Positions 33,799-46,338 of a stretch of DNA of 64,000 nucleotides are shown here, piece by piece; position 1 is the stretch's first letter; every line of letters begins with the position of its first letter. Source of the DNA: Cristatella mucedo (taxonomy: Eukaryota; Bryozoa; Phylactolaemata; Cristatellidae); the NCBI GenBank assembly GCA_009760855.2, contig WPIO01000345.1, positions 1 to 64,000 of the forward strand. The letters are read 5' to 3'. The position numbers and the translations under genes were made by a program. Under the pieces are notes generated by a model. It ran no database searches and was not told the DNA's origin. It worked only from the letters and a program-made list of their open reading frames with translations.

Positions 33799-36700
33799 CG
33801 CACCTTAAAAAAAAAAAATCATTTCGCACGAGTTCGCTGTAATTAGCGGAATACTTTTACACTTCAAATTCTCTCGTCGTACCGTGCGGTAGCTTGCAGC
33901 AGAGTGCTGCACCTTGTTAAAAGCCATTCGCACTTGACTAACTCATTTCGTACGAGCTAGCAGCTGATCGCGGAATATTTTGAAATTTTAAATCTGCTCG
34001 TTGCAGCATGCGGTAGCTGGCAGCAGAGTACTGCACCTATTTTTTAGGCCATTCGAACTTGAATATCTCATTTCGCACGAGTTCGCTGCTGATCGCGGAA
34101 TATATTCACACTTTAAATCAGCTCTTCGAAGTGTGCGGTCACTTGGTGCAGAATCTACACCTTGCTTTAAGCAACTTGCACTTCAATGATTCATTTCGCA
34201 CGAGTCCTCAGCAGATTGCGAAATATTTACAAACTTTTAATCTGCTCGTCAGAGCCTGCGGTAGCTTTGTACAGAGTGCTTCACCTTGCATGAGGCCATT
34301 CGCACATGAATAGATCATTTCAACCGAGTTCGCAGCAGATCACGGAATTTCTACACGATTCAAAAATGCTCGTGGCAGCATGCGGTAGCTTGCAGCAGAG
34401 TGCTGCACCTTGTTTTAAGCCATTCGCACTTAAAAAACTTATTTCGGTCGAGTTCGCAGCAGTTCGCGGAATATATAGACACTTTTAATCCGCTCGTCGG
34501 AACGTGTGAAAGCTGGCAGAAGAGTGATGCAATTTGTTTTAAGCCATTACTACTTGAATAACCCTATTCGCACGACTTTGCAGCAGATCGTGGAATATCT
34601 ACAGACTATGAATCAGCTAGTCGGAACGTGTAGTAGCTCGCAGCTGAGTGCTGCACCTTGTTTTTAAGCCATTTGCACTTAAGTTGATCATTTCGCACGA
34701 GTTCGCTGCAGATCGCAGGAAATTTTCACACTTCAAATCTGCTCGTCGTACCGTGCGGTAGCTGGCAGCAGAGTGCTGTACCTTGTTAAAAGCCATTCGC
34801 ACTTAACTAATTCATTTCGTACGAGCTATCAGCTGATCGCGGAAAATCTAGAAACTTCAAATCTGCTCGACGCAGCGTGCGGTAGCTTGCAGCAGAGTGC
34901 TGCACCTTGTTTTAAGCCATTCGCACTTAAAAAACTTATTTCGCTCGAGTTGGCAGCAGTTCGCGGAATATGTAGACACTTCAAATCTGCTCGTCGGAGC
35001 GTGTGGTAGCTTGCAGCAAAGTGCTGCACTTTTCTTTAAGCTATTCGCACTTCTATAATTCATTTCGCACGAGTTAGCAGCAGATCGCGGATGATCTACA
35101 CAGTTTTATACTGCTCGTCGGAGCATGGGGTAGCTTGCAGGAGAGCGATGCAATTTGTTTAAACCATTCGTACTTGAATGACTCATTTCGCACGAGTTGG
35201 CAGCAGATCCCCGAATATTGTTACACTGAAAATCTGCCCGTTGGAGCGTGTGGTAGCAGGCAGCAGAGTGATGTAATTTGTTTTAAGCTCCGTGCACTTA
35301 AATAACTCATTTCGCAAGACCTCGCAGCCGATCGCGGAATATGTAGAAACTTCAAATCCCCTCGTCGCAGCGTGCAGTAGCAGGCAGCAGACTGATGCAA
35401 ATTGATTTAAGCCATTCGCACTTTAATTACTCATTTCGCACGAGCTGGCAGCAATCGCAGAATACCTAGACACTTCAAATCTGCTCGTCGCAGCGTGCAA
35501 TAGCTGGCAGCAGAGTGGTTTAATTTAGTTTTAGGCATTCGAACTTGAATAACTCCTTTCGCACGAGTTCGCAGCAGATCGCGTAATATTTTCTCGCTTC
35601 AAATCAGCTCGTCGCAGTGTGAGGTCGCTGGGTGCAGAGTGCTGCACCTTGCCTAAAGACACTTGCACTTCAATAATTCGTTTCGCACGAGTTCGCAGCA
35701 GATTGAGGAACATTTACACACTTTTAATCAGCTCGTCGGAGCATGCGGTAACTTGCAAAAAAAGTGATGCAATTTTTTTTTTTAACCATTCGAACTTGAA
35801 TGACTCATTTCGCACGAGTTCGCAGCAGATCGTAGAATATCTTCTAACTTTAAATCTGCTTATTGGAGCGTGCGGCAGCTGGCAGTTGAGTGCCACATCT
35901 TGTTTTAAGCCATTCGTTCTTGAATACCTCATTTCGCACGAATTCGCAGCAGATCGCGGATTATCCACACACTTTGAATCTTCTTGACAAACCGCACTGT
36001 AGCTCGCAGCAGAGTGCTGCACCTTCTTTTGGGCTATTCGCAATTGAATAACTCATTTCTTTCGAGTTTGCAGCATTTCGCAGAATATGTAGACACTTTT
36101 TATCTGCTCGTCGGAGCGTGTGAGAGCTGACAAAAGGTTGATGCAATTTGTTTTAAGCCGTTAGCACTTGAATAACTCTTTTCGCTCGACTTAGCAGCAG
36201 ATCGTGGAATATCTACAGACTTTCAATCAGCTTGTTGGAACGTGCAGTAGCTGGCAGCTGAGTGCTGCACCTTGTTTTAGTCCATACGCACTTAAATAGG
36301 TCATTTCGCACAAGTTTGCTGCAGCTTGCAGAATATTTTACACTTAAAATCTGCTTGTCGTACCGTGTGGTAGCTGGCAGCAGAGTACTGCACCTTGTTA
36401 AAAACCATTCGCACTTGACTAGCTCATTTCGTACGAGCTAGCAGCAGATCGCGGAATATCTAGAAACTTCAAATCTGCTTGTCGCAGCATGCAATAGCTG
36501 GCAGCAGAGTGATGCAATTTGTTTTAAGCCATTCGCAGCTGAATAACTTGTTTCGCACGAGTTAGCAGCAGATCGCAGATTCTCTGCACACTTTAAATCG
36601 TCTCGTCGGAGCGTGCGGCAGCTGGCAGCAGAGTGCTGCACCTGGTTTTAAGCCATTCGAACTTAAATAACTCATTTCGGACGAGTTCGCCGCAGATAGC

Positions 36701-39700
36701 AGAAAATTTTCACACTTCAAGTCAGCTCGTCCAAGCTCGCTGTAGCTGGCAGCCGAGTACAGCATCTTGTTTTATGCCACTCACACTTCAATAATTCATT
36801 TTGCTCGAGTTCGCAGCAGATCGCGGAATATCTAGACACTTTAAGTCATCTTCTCCCATCGTGCAGTAGCTGGGAGCAGAGTGATTTATTTGTTTTACGC
36901 CATTCGCACTTGATTAAATCCTTTCGCACGAGTTCGCAGCAGATCGCAGATTATCTACACACTTTTAATCTGCTCGTGGCAGCGAGCAGTCTCTGGCAGC
37001 ACAGTGCTGCACCTAGCACTAAGCCATTCACCCTTGAATAACTCATTTCGTACGAGTTCGCAGCAGTTTGCGGAATATGTAGACACTTTTAATCTGCTCT
37101 TCGGAGCATGCTGTACCTAGCAGCAGAGTGATGCAATTTGTTTTAAGCCGTTCGCACTTGAATAACTCATTTCGCACGAGCTGGCAGCAGATCGCAGAAT
37201 ACCTAGACACTTTAAATCTGCTCATCGCAGCGTGCAATAGCTGGCAGCAGAGTGGTTTACTTTAGTTTGAGCCATTCGAACTTGATTAAATCATTTCGCA
37301 CGAGTTCGCAGCAGATCGCGGAATATTTTCACACTTCAAATCAGTTCGTCGTAGTGGGAGGTCGTTGGGTGCAGAGTGCTGCATCTTGCTTTAAGCAACT
37401 TGCACTTCAATAATTCGTTCCGCACGAGTTTGCAGCAGATTGCGGAACATTTACACACTTTTAATCAGCTCATCGGAGCATGCGGTAACTTGCAGAAGAG
37501 TGATGCAATTTTTTTTAAACCATTCGAACTTGAATGACTTATTTCGCTCGAGTTCGCAGCAGATCGCGGAATATCTACACACTTTAAATCTGCTTATTGG
37601 AGCGTGCGGCAGCTGGCAGCTGAGTGTAACACCTTGTTTTAAGCCATTCGTTCTTGAATACCTCATTTCGCACGACTTCGCAGCAGATCGCGGATTATCT
37701 ACACACTTTAAATCTCCCTGACACACCGTGCTGTAGCTCGCAGCAGAGTGCTGCACCTTCTTTTAGGCTAATCGCAATTGAAAAACTCATTTCGTTCGAG
37801 TTCGCAGCAGTTCGCGGAATATATAGACACTTTTAATCCGCTCGTCGGAACGTGTGAAAGCTGGCAGAAGAGTGATGCAATTTGTTTTAAGCCATTACCA
37901 CTTGAATAACCCTATTCGCACGACTTTGCAGCAGATCGTGGAATATCTACAGACTATGAATCAGCTTGTCGGAACGTGTAGTAGCTCGCAGCTGAGTGCT
38001 GCACCTTGTTTTTAAGCCATTTGCACTTAAGTTGATCATTTCGCACGAGTTCGCTGCAGATCGCAGGAAATTTTCACACTTCAAATCTGCTCGTCGTACC
38101 GTGCGGTAGCTGGCAGCAGAGTGCTGTACCTTGTTAAAAGCCATTCGCACTTAACTAATTCATTTCGTACGAGCTATCAGCTGATCGCGGAAAATCTAGA
38201 AACTTCAAATCTGCTCGACGCAGCGTGAGGTAGCTGGCAGCAGAGTGCTGCACCTTGTTTTAAGCCATTCGCCCTGGAATGACTCATTTTGCACGAGTTT
38301 GCAGCAGATCGCTGAATACCTAGAAACTTCAAATCTGCTCGTCGCAGCGTGCAATAGCTGGCAGCAGAGTGGTGCAATTCAGTTTAGGCCAATCGCTTTT
38401 GAATAACCTATTTCGAACGAGTTCGCAGCAGATCGCGGATTCTCTACACACTTTAAATCTGCTTCTCGGAGCGTGCAGCAGCTAGATGCAGAGTGCTGCA
38501 CCTAGTTTTGAGCAATTCGAACTTAATTAACTCATTTCGGACGAGTTCGCCGCTGATAGCGGAATATTTTCACAGTTCAAATCATCTCGTCGCAGTTTGC
38601 AGCAGCTAGCTGCAGAGTGCTGCACCCTTCTTTAAGCCACTTGCACTTTAATTATTCATTCCGCACGAGTTCCTAGCGGATTGCAGGATATCTAAGCACT
38701 TTTAATTTGCTCGTCGGAGCGTGCATAGCTGGCAGCAGAGTGATGCAATTTTTTTTTAGCCATTCGCACTTGAATAACTCCTTTCGCACGAGTTTGCAGC
38801 AGATCGCAGATTATCTACACACTTTAAATCTCCCTGACACACCGTGCTGTAGCTCGCAGCAGAGTACTGCACCTTCTTTTAGGCTAATCGCAATTGAAAA
38901 ACTCATTTCGTTCGAGTTCGCAGCAGTTCGCGGAATATATAGACACTTTTAATCCGCTCGTCGGAACGTGTGAAAGCTGGCAGAAGAGTGATGCAATTTG
39001 TTTTAAGCCATTACCACTTGAATAACCCTATTCGCACGACTTTGCAGCAGATCGTGGAATATCTACAGACTATGAATCAGCTTGTCGGAACGTGTAGTAG
39101 CTCGCAGCTGAGTGCTGCACCTTGTTTTTAAGCCATTTGCACTTAAGTTGATCATTTCGCACGAGTTCGCTGCAGATCGCAGGAAATTTTCACACTTCAA
39201 ATCTGCTCGTCGTACCGTGCGGTAGCTGGCAGCAGAGTGCTGTACCTTGTTAAAAGCCATTCGCACTTAACTAATTCATTTCGTACGAGCTATCAGCTGA
39301 TCGCGGAAAATCTAGAAACTTCAAATCTGCTCGACGCAGCGTGCGGTAGCTGGCAGCAGAGTGCTGCACCTTGTTTTAAGCTATTCGCCCTGGAATGACT
39401 CATTTTGCACGAGTTTGCAGCAGATCGCTGAATACCTAGAAACTTCAAATCTGCTCGTCGCAGCGTGCAATAGCTGGCAGCAGAGTGGTGCAATTCAGTT
39501 TAGGCCAATCGCTTTTGAATAACCTATTTCGAACGAGTTCGCAGCAGATCGCGGATTCTCTACACACTTTAAATCTGCTCGTCGTACCGTGCGGTAGCTG
39601 GCAGCAGAGTTCTGTACCTTGTTAAAAGCCATTCGCACTTAACTAATTCATTTCGTACGAGCTATCAGCTGATCGCGGAAAATCTAGAAACTTCAAATCT

Positions 39701-41743
39701 GCTCGACGCAGCGTGCGGTAGCTGGCAGCAGAGTGCTGCACCTTGTTTGAAGCCATTCGCCCTGGAATGACTCATTTTGCACGAGTTTGCAGCAGATCGC
39801 TGAATACCTAGAAACTTCAAATCTGCTCGTCGCAGCGTGCAATAGCTGGCAGCAGAGTGGTGCAATTCAGTTTAGGCCAATCGCTTTTGAATAACCTATT
39901 TCGAACGAGTTCGCAGCAGATCGCGGATTCTCTACACACTTTAAATCTGCTTCTCGGAGCGTGCAGCAGCTAGATGCAGAGTGCTGCACCTAGTTTTGAG
40001 CAATTCGAACTTAATTAACTCATTTCGGACGAGTTCGCCGCTGATAGCGGAATATTTTTCACACAGTTCAAATCATCTCGTCGCAGTTTGCAGCAGCTAG
40101 CTGCAGAGTGCTGCACCCTTCTTTAAGCCACTTGGACTTTAATTATTCATTCCGCACGAGTTCCTAGCGGATTGCAGGATATCTAAGCACTTTTAATTTG
40201 CTCGTCGGAGCGTGCATAGCTGGCAGCAGAGTGATGCAATTTTTTTTTTTAGCCATTCGCACTTGAATAACTCCTTTCGCACGAGTTTGCAGCAGATCGC
40301 AGATTATCTACACACTTTAAATCTCCCTGACACACCGTGCTGTAGCTCGCAGCAGAGTGCTGCACCTTCTTTTACGCTAATCGCAATTGAAAAACTCATT
40401 TCGTTCGAGTTCGCAGCAGTTCGCGGAATATATAGACACTTTTAATCCGCTCGTCGGAACGTGTGAAAGCTGGCAGAAGAGTGATGCAATTTGTTTTAAG
40501 CCATTACCACTTGAATAACCTATTCGCACGACTTTGCAGCAGATCGTGGAATATCTACAGACTATGAATCAGCTTGTCGGAACGTGTAGTAGCTCGCAGC
40601 TGAGTGCTGCACCTTGTTTTTAAGCCATTTGCACTTAAGTTGATCATTTCGCACGAGTTCGCTGCAGATCGCAGGAAATTTTCACACTTCAAATCTGCTC
40701 GTCGTACCGTGCGGTAGCTGGCAGCAGATTGCTGTACCTTGTTAAAAGCCATTCGCACTTAACTAATTCATTTCGTACGAGCTATCAGCTGATCGCGGAA
40801 AATCTAGAAACTTCAAATCTGCTCGACGCAGCGTGCGGTAGCTGGCAGCAGAGTGCTGCACCTTGTTTTAAGCTATTCGCCCTGGAATGACTCATTTTGC
40901 ACGAGTTTGCAGCAGATCGCTGAATACCTAGAAACTTCAAATCTGCTCGTCGCAGCGTGCAATAGCTGGCAGCAGAGTGGTGCAATTCAGTTTAGGCCAA
41001 TCGCTTTTGAATAACCTATTTCGAACGAGTTCGCAGCAGATCGCGGATTCTCTACACACTTTAAATCTGCTTCTCGGAGCGTGCAGCAGCTAGATGCAGA
41101 GTGCTGCACCTAGTTTTGAGCAATTCGAACTTAATTAACTCATTTCGGACGAGTTCGCCGCTGATAGCGGAATATTTTCACAGTTCAAATCATCTCGTCG
41201 CAGTTTGCTGCAGCTAGCTGCAGAGTGCTGCACCCTTCTTTAAGCCACTTGCACTTTAATTATTCATTCCGCACGAGTTCCTAGCGGATTGCAGGATATC
41301 TAACCACTTTTAATTTGCTCGTCGGAGCGTGCATAGCTGGCAGCAGAGTGATGCAATTTTTTTTAGCCATTCGCACTTGAATAACTCCTTTCGCACGAGT
41401 TTGCAGCAGATCGCAGATTATCTACACACTTTAAATCTCCTTGACACACCGTGCCGTAGCTCGCAGCAGAGTGCTGCACCTTATTTTAGGCTATTCGCAA
41501 TTGAGTAACTCATTTTGTTCGAGTTCGCAGCATTTCTCGATATATGTAGACACTTTATATCTGCTCGTCGGAGCGTGTGAGAGCTGGTAGAAGAGTGATG
41601 CAATTTGTTTTAAGCCATTAGCACTTGAATAACTCTTTTCGCACGACTTCCCAGCAGATCGTGGACCTTCAACAGACTTTCAACCAGCTTGTCGGAACGT
41701 GCAGTAGCTGGCAGCTGAGTGCTGCACCTTGTTTTAGTTCATT
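33799..41743 (+). repeat. Superunit U3, about 64 monomers (7,945 bp)
   Basis: It shares with U2 the four-monomer insertion (start near 34,442, offset about 6,590) and the 12-monomer version of the 9-monomer block. It lacks the two-monomer deletion of U2. It has three versions of the 9-monomer block in a row: 37,712-38,827 (9), 38,828-40,320 (12) and 40,321-41,434 (9). Its A-run marker is longest, at A12. Confidence 0.85.
37712..41434 (+). repeat. Three consecutive 9/12/9-monomer blocks in U3
   Basis: The block boundaries are ATCTCCCTGACAC monomers at 37,712, 38,828 and 40,321, and ATCTCCTTGACAC at 41,435. The middle block contains the 372-bp duplication (39,208-39,579 and 39,580-39,951). The T-run near 40,230 is longer (11) than in the neighbouring blocks (8-9), and TTTTTCACACAG near 40,056 adds about 4 bp. 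Confidence 0.85.
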
Positions 41744-42505
41744 CGCACCTTAAAAAAAAATCATTTCGCACGAGTTCGCTGTAATTAGCGGAATACTTTT
41801 ACACTTCAAATTCTCTCGTCGTACCGTGCGGAAGCTTGCGGCAGAGTGTTGCACCTTGTTAAAAGCCATTCGCACTTGACTAACTCATTTCGTACGAGCT
41901 AGCAGCTGATCGCGGAATATTTTGAAATTTTAAATCTGCTCGTAGCAGCATGCGGTAGCTGGCAGCAGAGTACTGCACCTATTTTTAGGCCATTCGAACT
42001 TGAATATCTCATTTTGCACGAGTTCGCTGCAGATCGCGGAATATATTCACACTTTAAATCAGCTCGTCGAAGTGTGCGGTCACTTGGTGCAGAATGCTAT
42101 ACCTTGCTTTAAGCAACTTCCACTTCAATGATTCATTTCGCACGAATTCGCAGCAGATTGCGAAATATTTACAAACTTTTAATCTGCTCGTCAGAGCCTG
42201 CGGTAGCTTGGAGCGGAGTGCTGCACCTTGCTTGAGGCCATTCGCACATGAATAGATCATTTCAATCGAGTTCGCAGCAGATCGCGGAATTTCTACACGA
42301 TTCAAACCTGCTCGTGGCAGCATGCGGTAGCTTGCAGCAGAGTGCTGCACCTTGGTTTAAGCTATTCGCACTTGAAAAACTCATTTCGCTCGAGTTGGTA
42401 GCAGTTCGCGGAACATGTAGACACTTCAAATCTGCTAGTCGGAGCTTGTGGTAGCTTCCAGCAGAGTGCTTCACCTTTCTTTAAGCTATTCGCACTTCTA
42501 TAATT
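41744..42505 (+). repeat. M7-M12-like segment after the last A-run marker
   Basis: It begins with the marker and A9 (41,752-41,760) and then follows HOR order M7, M8, M9, M10, M11, M12. It is more diverged than the equivalent segments in U1-U3 and lacks the four-monomer insertion. It ends with CTTCTATAATT before 42,506. Confidence 0.85.
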
Positions 42506-44485
42506 CATTTCGCACGAGTTCGCAGCAGATCGCAGATTATCTACACACTTATAATCTGCTCGTCGGAGCATGCGGTAGCTTGCAGAAGAGCGATGCAATT
42601 TGTTTAAACCATTCGCACTTGAATGACTCATTTCGCACGAGTTGGCAGCAGATCCCCGAATATTGTTACACTGAAAATCTGCCCGTTGGAGCGTGCGGTA
42701 GCTGGCAGCAGAGTGATGCGATTTAATTTAAGCTCCATGCACTTAAATAACTCATTTCGCAAGACCTCGCAGCCGATCGCGGAATATCTAGAAACTTCAA
42801 ATCCCCTCGTCGCAGCGTGCAGTAGCAGGCACCAGACTGATGCAAATTGATTTAAGCCATTCGCACTTGAATTACTCATTTCGCATGAGCTGGCAGCAGA
42901 TTGCAGAATACCTAGACACTTCAAATCTGCTCGTCGCAGCGTGCAATAGCAGGCAGCACAGTGGTTTAATTTAGTTTAGGCCATTCGGATTTGAATGTCA
43001 TTTCGCACGAGTTTGCAGCAGATCGCGGAATATTTTTACACTTCAAATCACGTCGTCGCAGTGTGAGGTCGCTGGGTGCAGAGTGCTGCACCTTGCTTCA
43101 AGCAACTTGCACTTCAATAATTCGTTTCGCACGAGTTTGCAGCAGATTGCGGAACATTTACACACTTCTAATCAGCTCGTCGGAGCATGCAGTAACTTGC
43201 AGAAGAGTGATACAATTTATTTTAAGCCATTCGAACTTGAATGACTCATTTCGCACGAGTTCGCAGCAGATCGTGGAATATCTACACACTTTAAATCTGC
43301 TTATTGGAGCGTGCGGCAACTGGCAGCTGAGTGCCACACCTTGTTTTAAGCCATTCGTTCTTGAATACCTCATTTCGCACGACTTTGCAGCAGATCGCGG
43401 ATTATCTACACACTTTAAATCTCCTTGACACCCAGTGCTGTAGCTCGCAGCAGAGTGCTGCACCTTCTTTAAGGCTAATCGCAATAGAAAAACTCATTTC
43501 GTTCGAGTTCGCAGCATTTCGCAAAATATGTAGACACTTTTAATCTGCTCGTCGGAGCGTGTGAGAGCTGACGGAAGGTCGATGCAATTTGTTTTAAGCC
43601 ATTAGCACTTGAATAACTCTTTTCGCACGACTTCGCAACAGATCGTGGAATATCTACAGACTTTAATTCAGCTTGTCGGAACGTGCAGTAGCTGGCAGCT
43701 GAGTGCTGCACCTTGTTATAGTCTATTTGCACTTAAATAGGTCATTTCGCACATGTTCGCTGCCGATTGCGGAATGTTTTACACTTCAAATCTGCTTGTC
43801 GTACCGAGCAGTAGCTGGCAGCAGAGTACTGCACCTTGTTAAAAGCCATTCGCACTTGACTAACTCATTTCGTACGAGCTAGCAGCTGATCGCCGAATAT
43901 CTAGAAATATCAAATCTCCTCGTCGCAGCCAGCTGTAGCTGGCAGCAGAGTGCTGCACCCTTTTTTTGTCCATTCGAACTTGAATGACTCATTTCGCACG
44001 TGTTCGCAGCAGATCGCGGAATATTTTCATACTTCAAATCAGCTCGTCGAAGTGTGCGGTCACTAGGTGCCGAATGCTACACCTTGCTTTAAGCAACTTG
44101 CACTTCAATGATTCATTTCGCACGAGTTTGCAGCAGATTGCGAAATATTTACAAACTTTTAATCTGCTCGTCAGAGCCTGCTGTAGCTTTGTGCAGAGTG
44201 CTGCACCTTGCTTGAGGCCATTCGCACATGAATAGATCATTTCAATCGAGTTCGCAGCAGATCGCGGAATTTCTACACGATTCAAACCTGCTCGTGGCAG
44301 CATGCGGTAGCTTTCAGCAGAGTGCTGCACCTTGTTTTAAGCCATTCGCACTTGAAAAACTCATTTCGCTCGAGTTGGCAGCAGTTCGCCGAATATGTAG
44401 ACACTTCAAATCTGCTCGTCGGAGGGTGTGGTAGCTTGCAGCAAAGTGCTGCACCTTTCTTTAAGCTATTCGCACTTCTATAATT
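42506..44485 (+). repeat. Unit of about 16 monomers (1,980 bp)
   Basis: Measured between consecutive M12/M1 boundaries (CTATAATTCATTTCG). It includes the M2-like GATCCCCGAATATTG monomer, a CCCCTCGTCGCAGCG monomer and an M4-like monomer. It ends with M9-M12-like monomers. Confidence 0.8.
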
Positions 44486-46338
44486 CATTTCGCACGAGTT
44501 CGAAGCAGATCGCGGATGATCTACATATTTTTAATCTGCTCGTCGGAGCATGCGGTAGCTTGCAGAAGAGTGATGCAATTTGTTTAAACCATTCGCACTT
44601 GAATGACTCATTTCGCACAAGTTGGCAGCAGATCCCCGAATATTGTTTCACTGAAAATCTGCCCGTTGGAGCGGCAGGTAGCAGACAGTAGAGTGATGCA
44701 ATTTGTTTTTAGCTCCGTGCACTTAAATAACTCATTTCGCAAGACCTCGCAGCCGATCGCGGAATATCTAGAAACTTCAAATCCCCTCGTCGCAGCGTGC
44801 AGTAGCAGGCAGCAGAGTGATGCAAATTGATTTAAGCCATTCGCACTTGAATTACTCATTTCGCACGAGCTGGCAGCAGATCGCAGAATACCTAGACACT
44901 TCAAATCTGCTCGTCGCAGCGTGCAATAGCTGGCAGCAGAGTGGTTTAATTTAGTTTAAGCCATTCGAACTTGAATAAGTCATTTCGCACGAGTTCGCAG
45001 CAGATCACGGAATATTTTCACACTTCAAATCAGCTCGTCGCAGTGTGAGGTCGCTGGGTGCAGAGTGCTGCACCTTGCTTTAAGCAACTTGCACTTCAAT
45101 AATTCGTTTCGCACGAGTTTGCAGCAGATTGCGGAACATTTACACACTTTTAATCAGCTCGTCGGAGCATGCGGTAACTTGCAGAAGAGTGATGCAATTT
45201 GTTTTAAGCCATTCGAACTTGAATGACTCATTTCGCACGAGTTCGCAGCAGATCGTGGAATATCTACACACTTTAAATCTGCTTATTGGAGCGTGCGGCA
45301 GCTGGCAGCTGAGTGCCACACCTTGTTTTTAGCCATTCGTTCTTGAATACCTTATTTCGCACGACTTCGCAGCAGATCGCGGATTATCTACACACTTTTA
45401 ATCTGCTCGTCGGAGCATGGGGTAGCTTGCAGAAGAGTGATGCATTTTGCTATAAGCCATTCGCATTTGAATGACTCATTTCGCACGAGTTCGAAGCAGA
45501 TGGTTGAATATCTACACACTTTAAATCTGCTTGTCGGAGCGTGCGGTAGCTGGCAGCTGTGTGCCCCACCTTGTTTTAATCCATTCGCACTTAAATACCT
45601 CATTTCGCAGGAGTTCGTAGCAGATCGCAGAATATTTTCAGACTTCTAATTTGCTTGTCTTAGAGTGCAGAAGCTGGCAGCTGAGTGCTGCACCTGGTTT
45701 TAAGGCTTTCGCACTTAAATGACTCATTTTGCACGAGTTGGCAGCAGATCGCAGAATATTTTGAAATTTTAAATCTGCTCGTAGCAGCGTGCGGTAGCTG
45801 GCAGCAGAGTGCTGCACCTATTTTTAGGCCATTCGAACTTGAATATCTCATTTCGCACGAGTTCGCTGCAGATCGCGGAATATATTCACACTTTAAATCA
45901 GCTCGTCGAAGTGTGCGGTCACTTGGTGCAGAATGCTACACCTTGCTTTAAGCAACTTGCACTTCAATGATTCATTTCGCACGAGTTCGCAGCAGATTGC
46001 GAAATAAACTTTTAATCTGTTCGTCAGAGCCTGTGGTAGCTTTGTGCAGAGTGCTGCACCTTGCTTGAGGCCATTCGCACATGAATAGATCATTTCAATC
46101 GAGTTCGCAGCAGATCGCGGAATTTCTACACGATTGAAACCTGCTCGTGGCAGCATGCGGTAGCTTGCAGCAGAGTGCAGCACCTTGTTTTCAGCCATTC
46201 GCACTTGAAAAACTCATTTCGCTCGAGTTGGCAGCAGTTCGCCGAATATGTAGACACTTCAAATCTGCTCGTCGGAGCGTGTGGTAGCTTGCTGCAAAGT
46301 GCTGCACCATTCTTTAAGCTATTCGCACTTCTATAATT
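44486..46338 (+). repeat. Unit of about 15 monomers (1,853 bp)
   Basis: Phase is as in the preceding unit. A 6-bp loss in an M10-like monomer (GCGAAATAAACTTTTAATC near 45,999, where relatives have AAATATTTACAAAC) accounts for most of the shortfall from 15 x 124. Confidence 0.8.
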
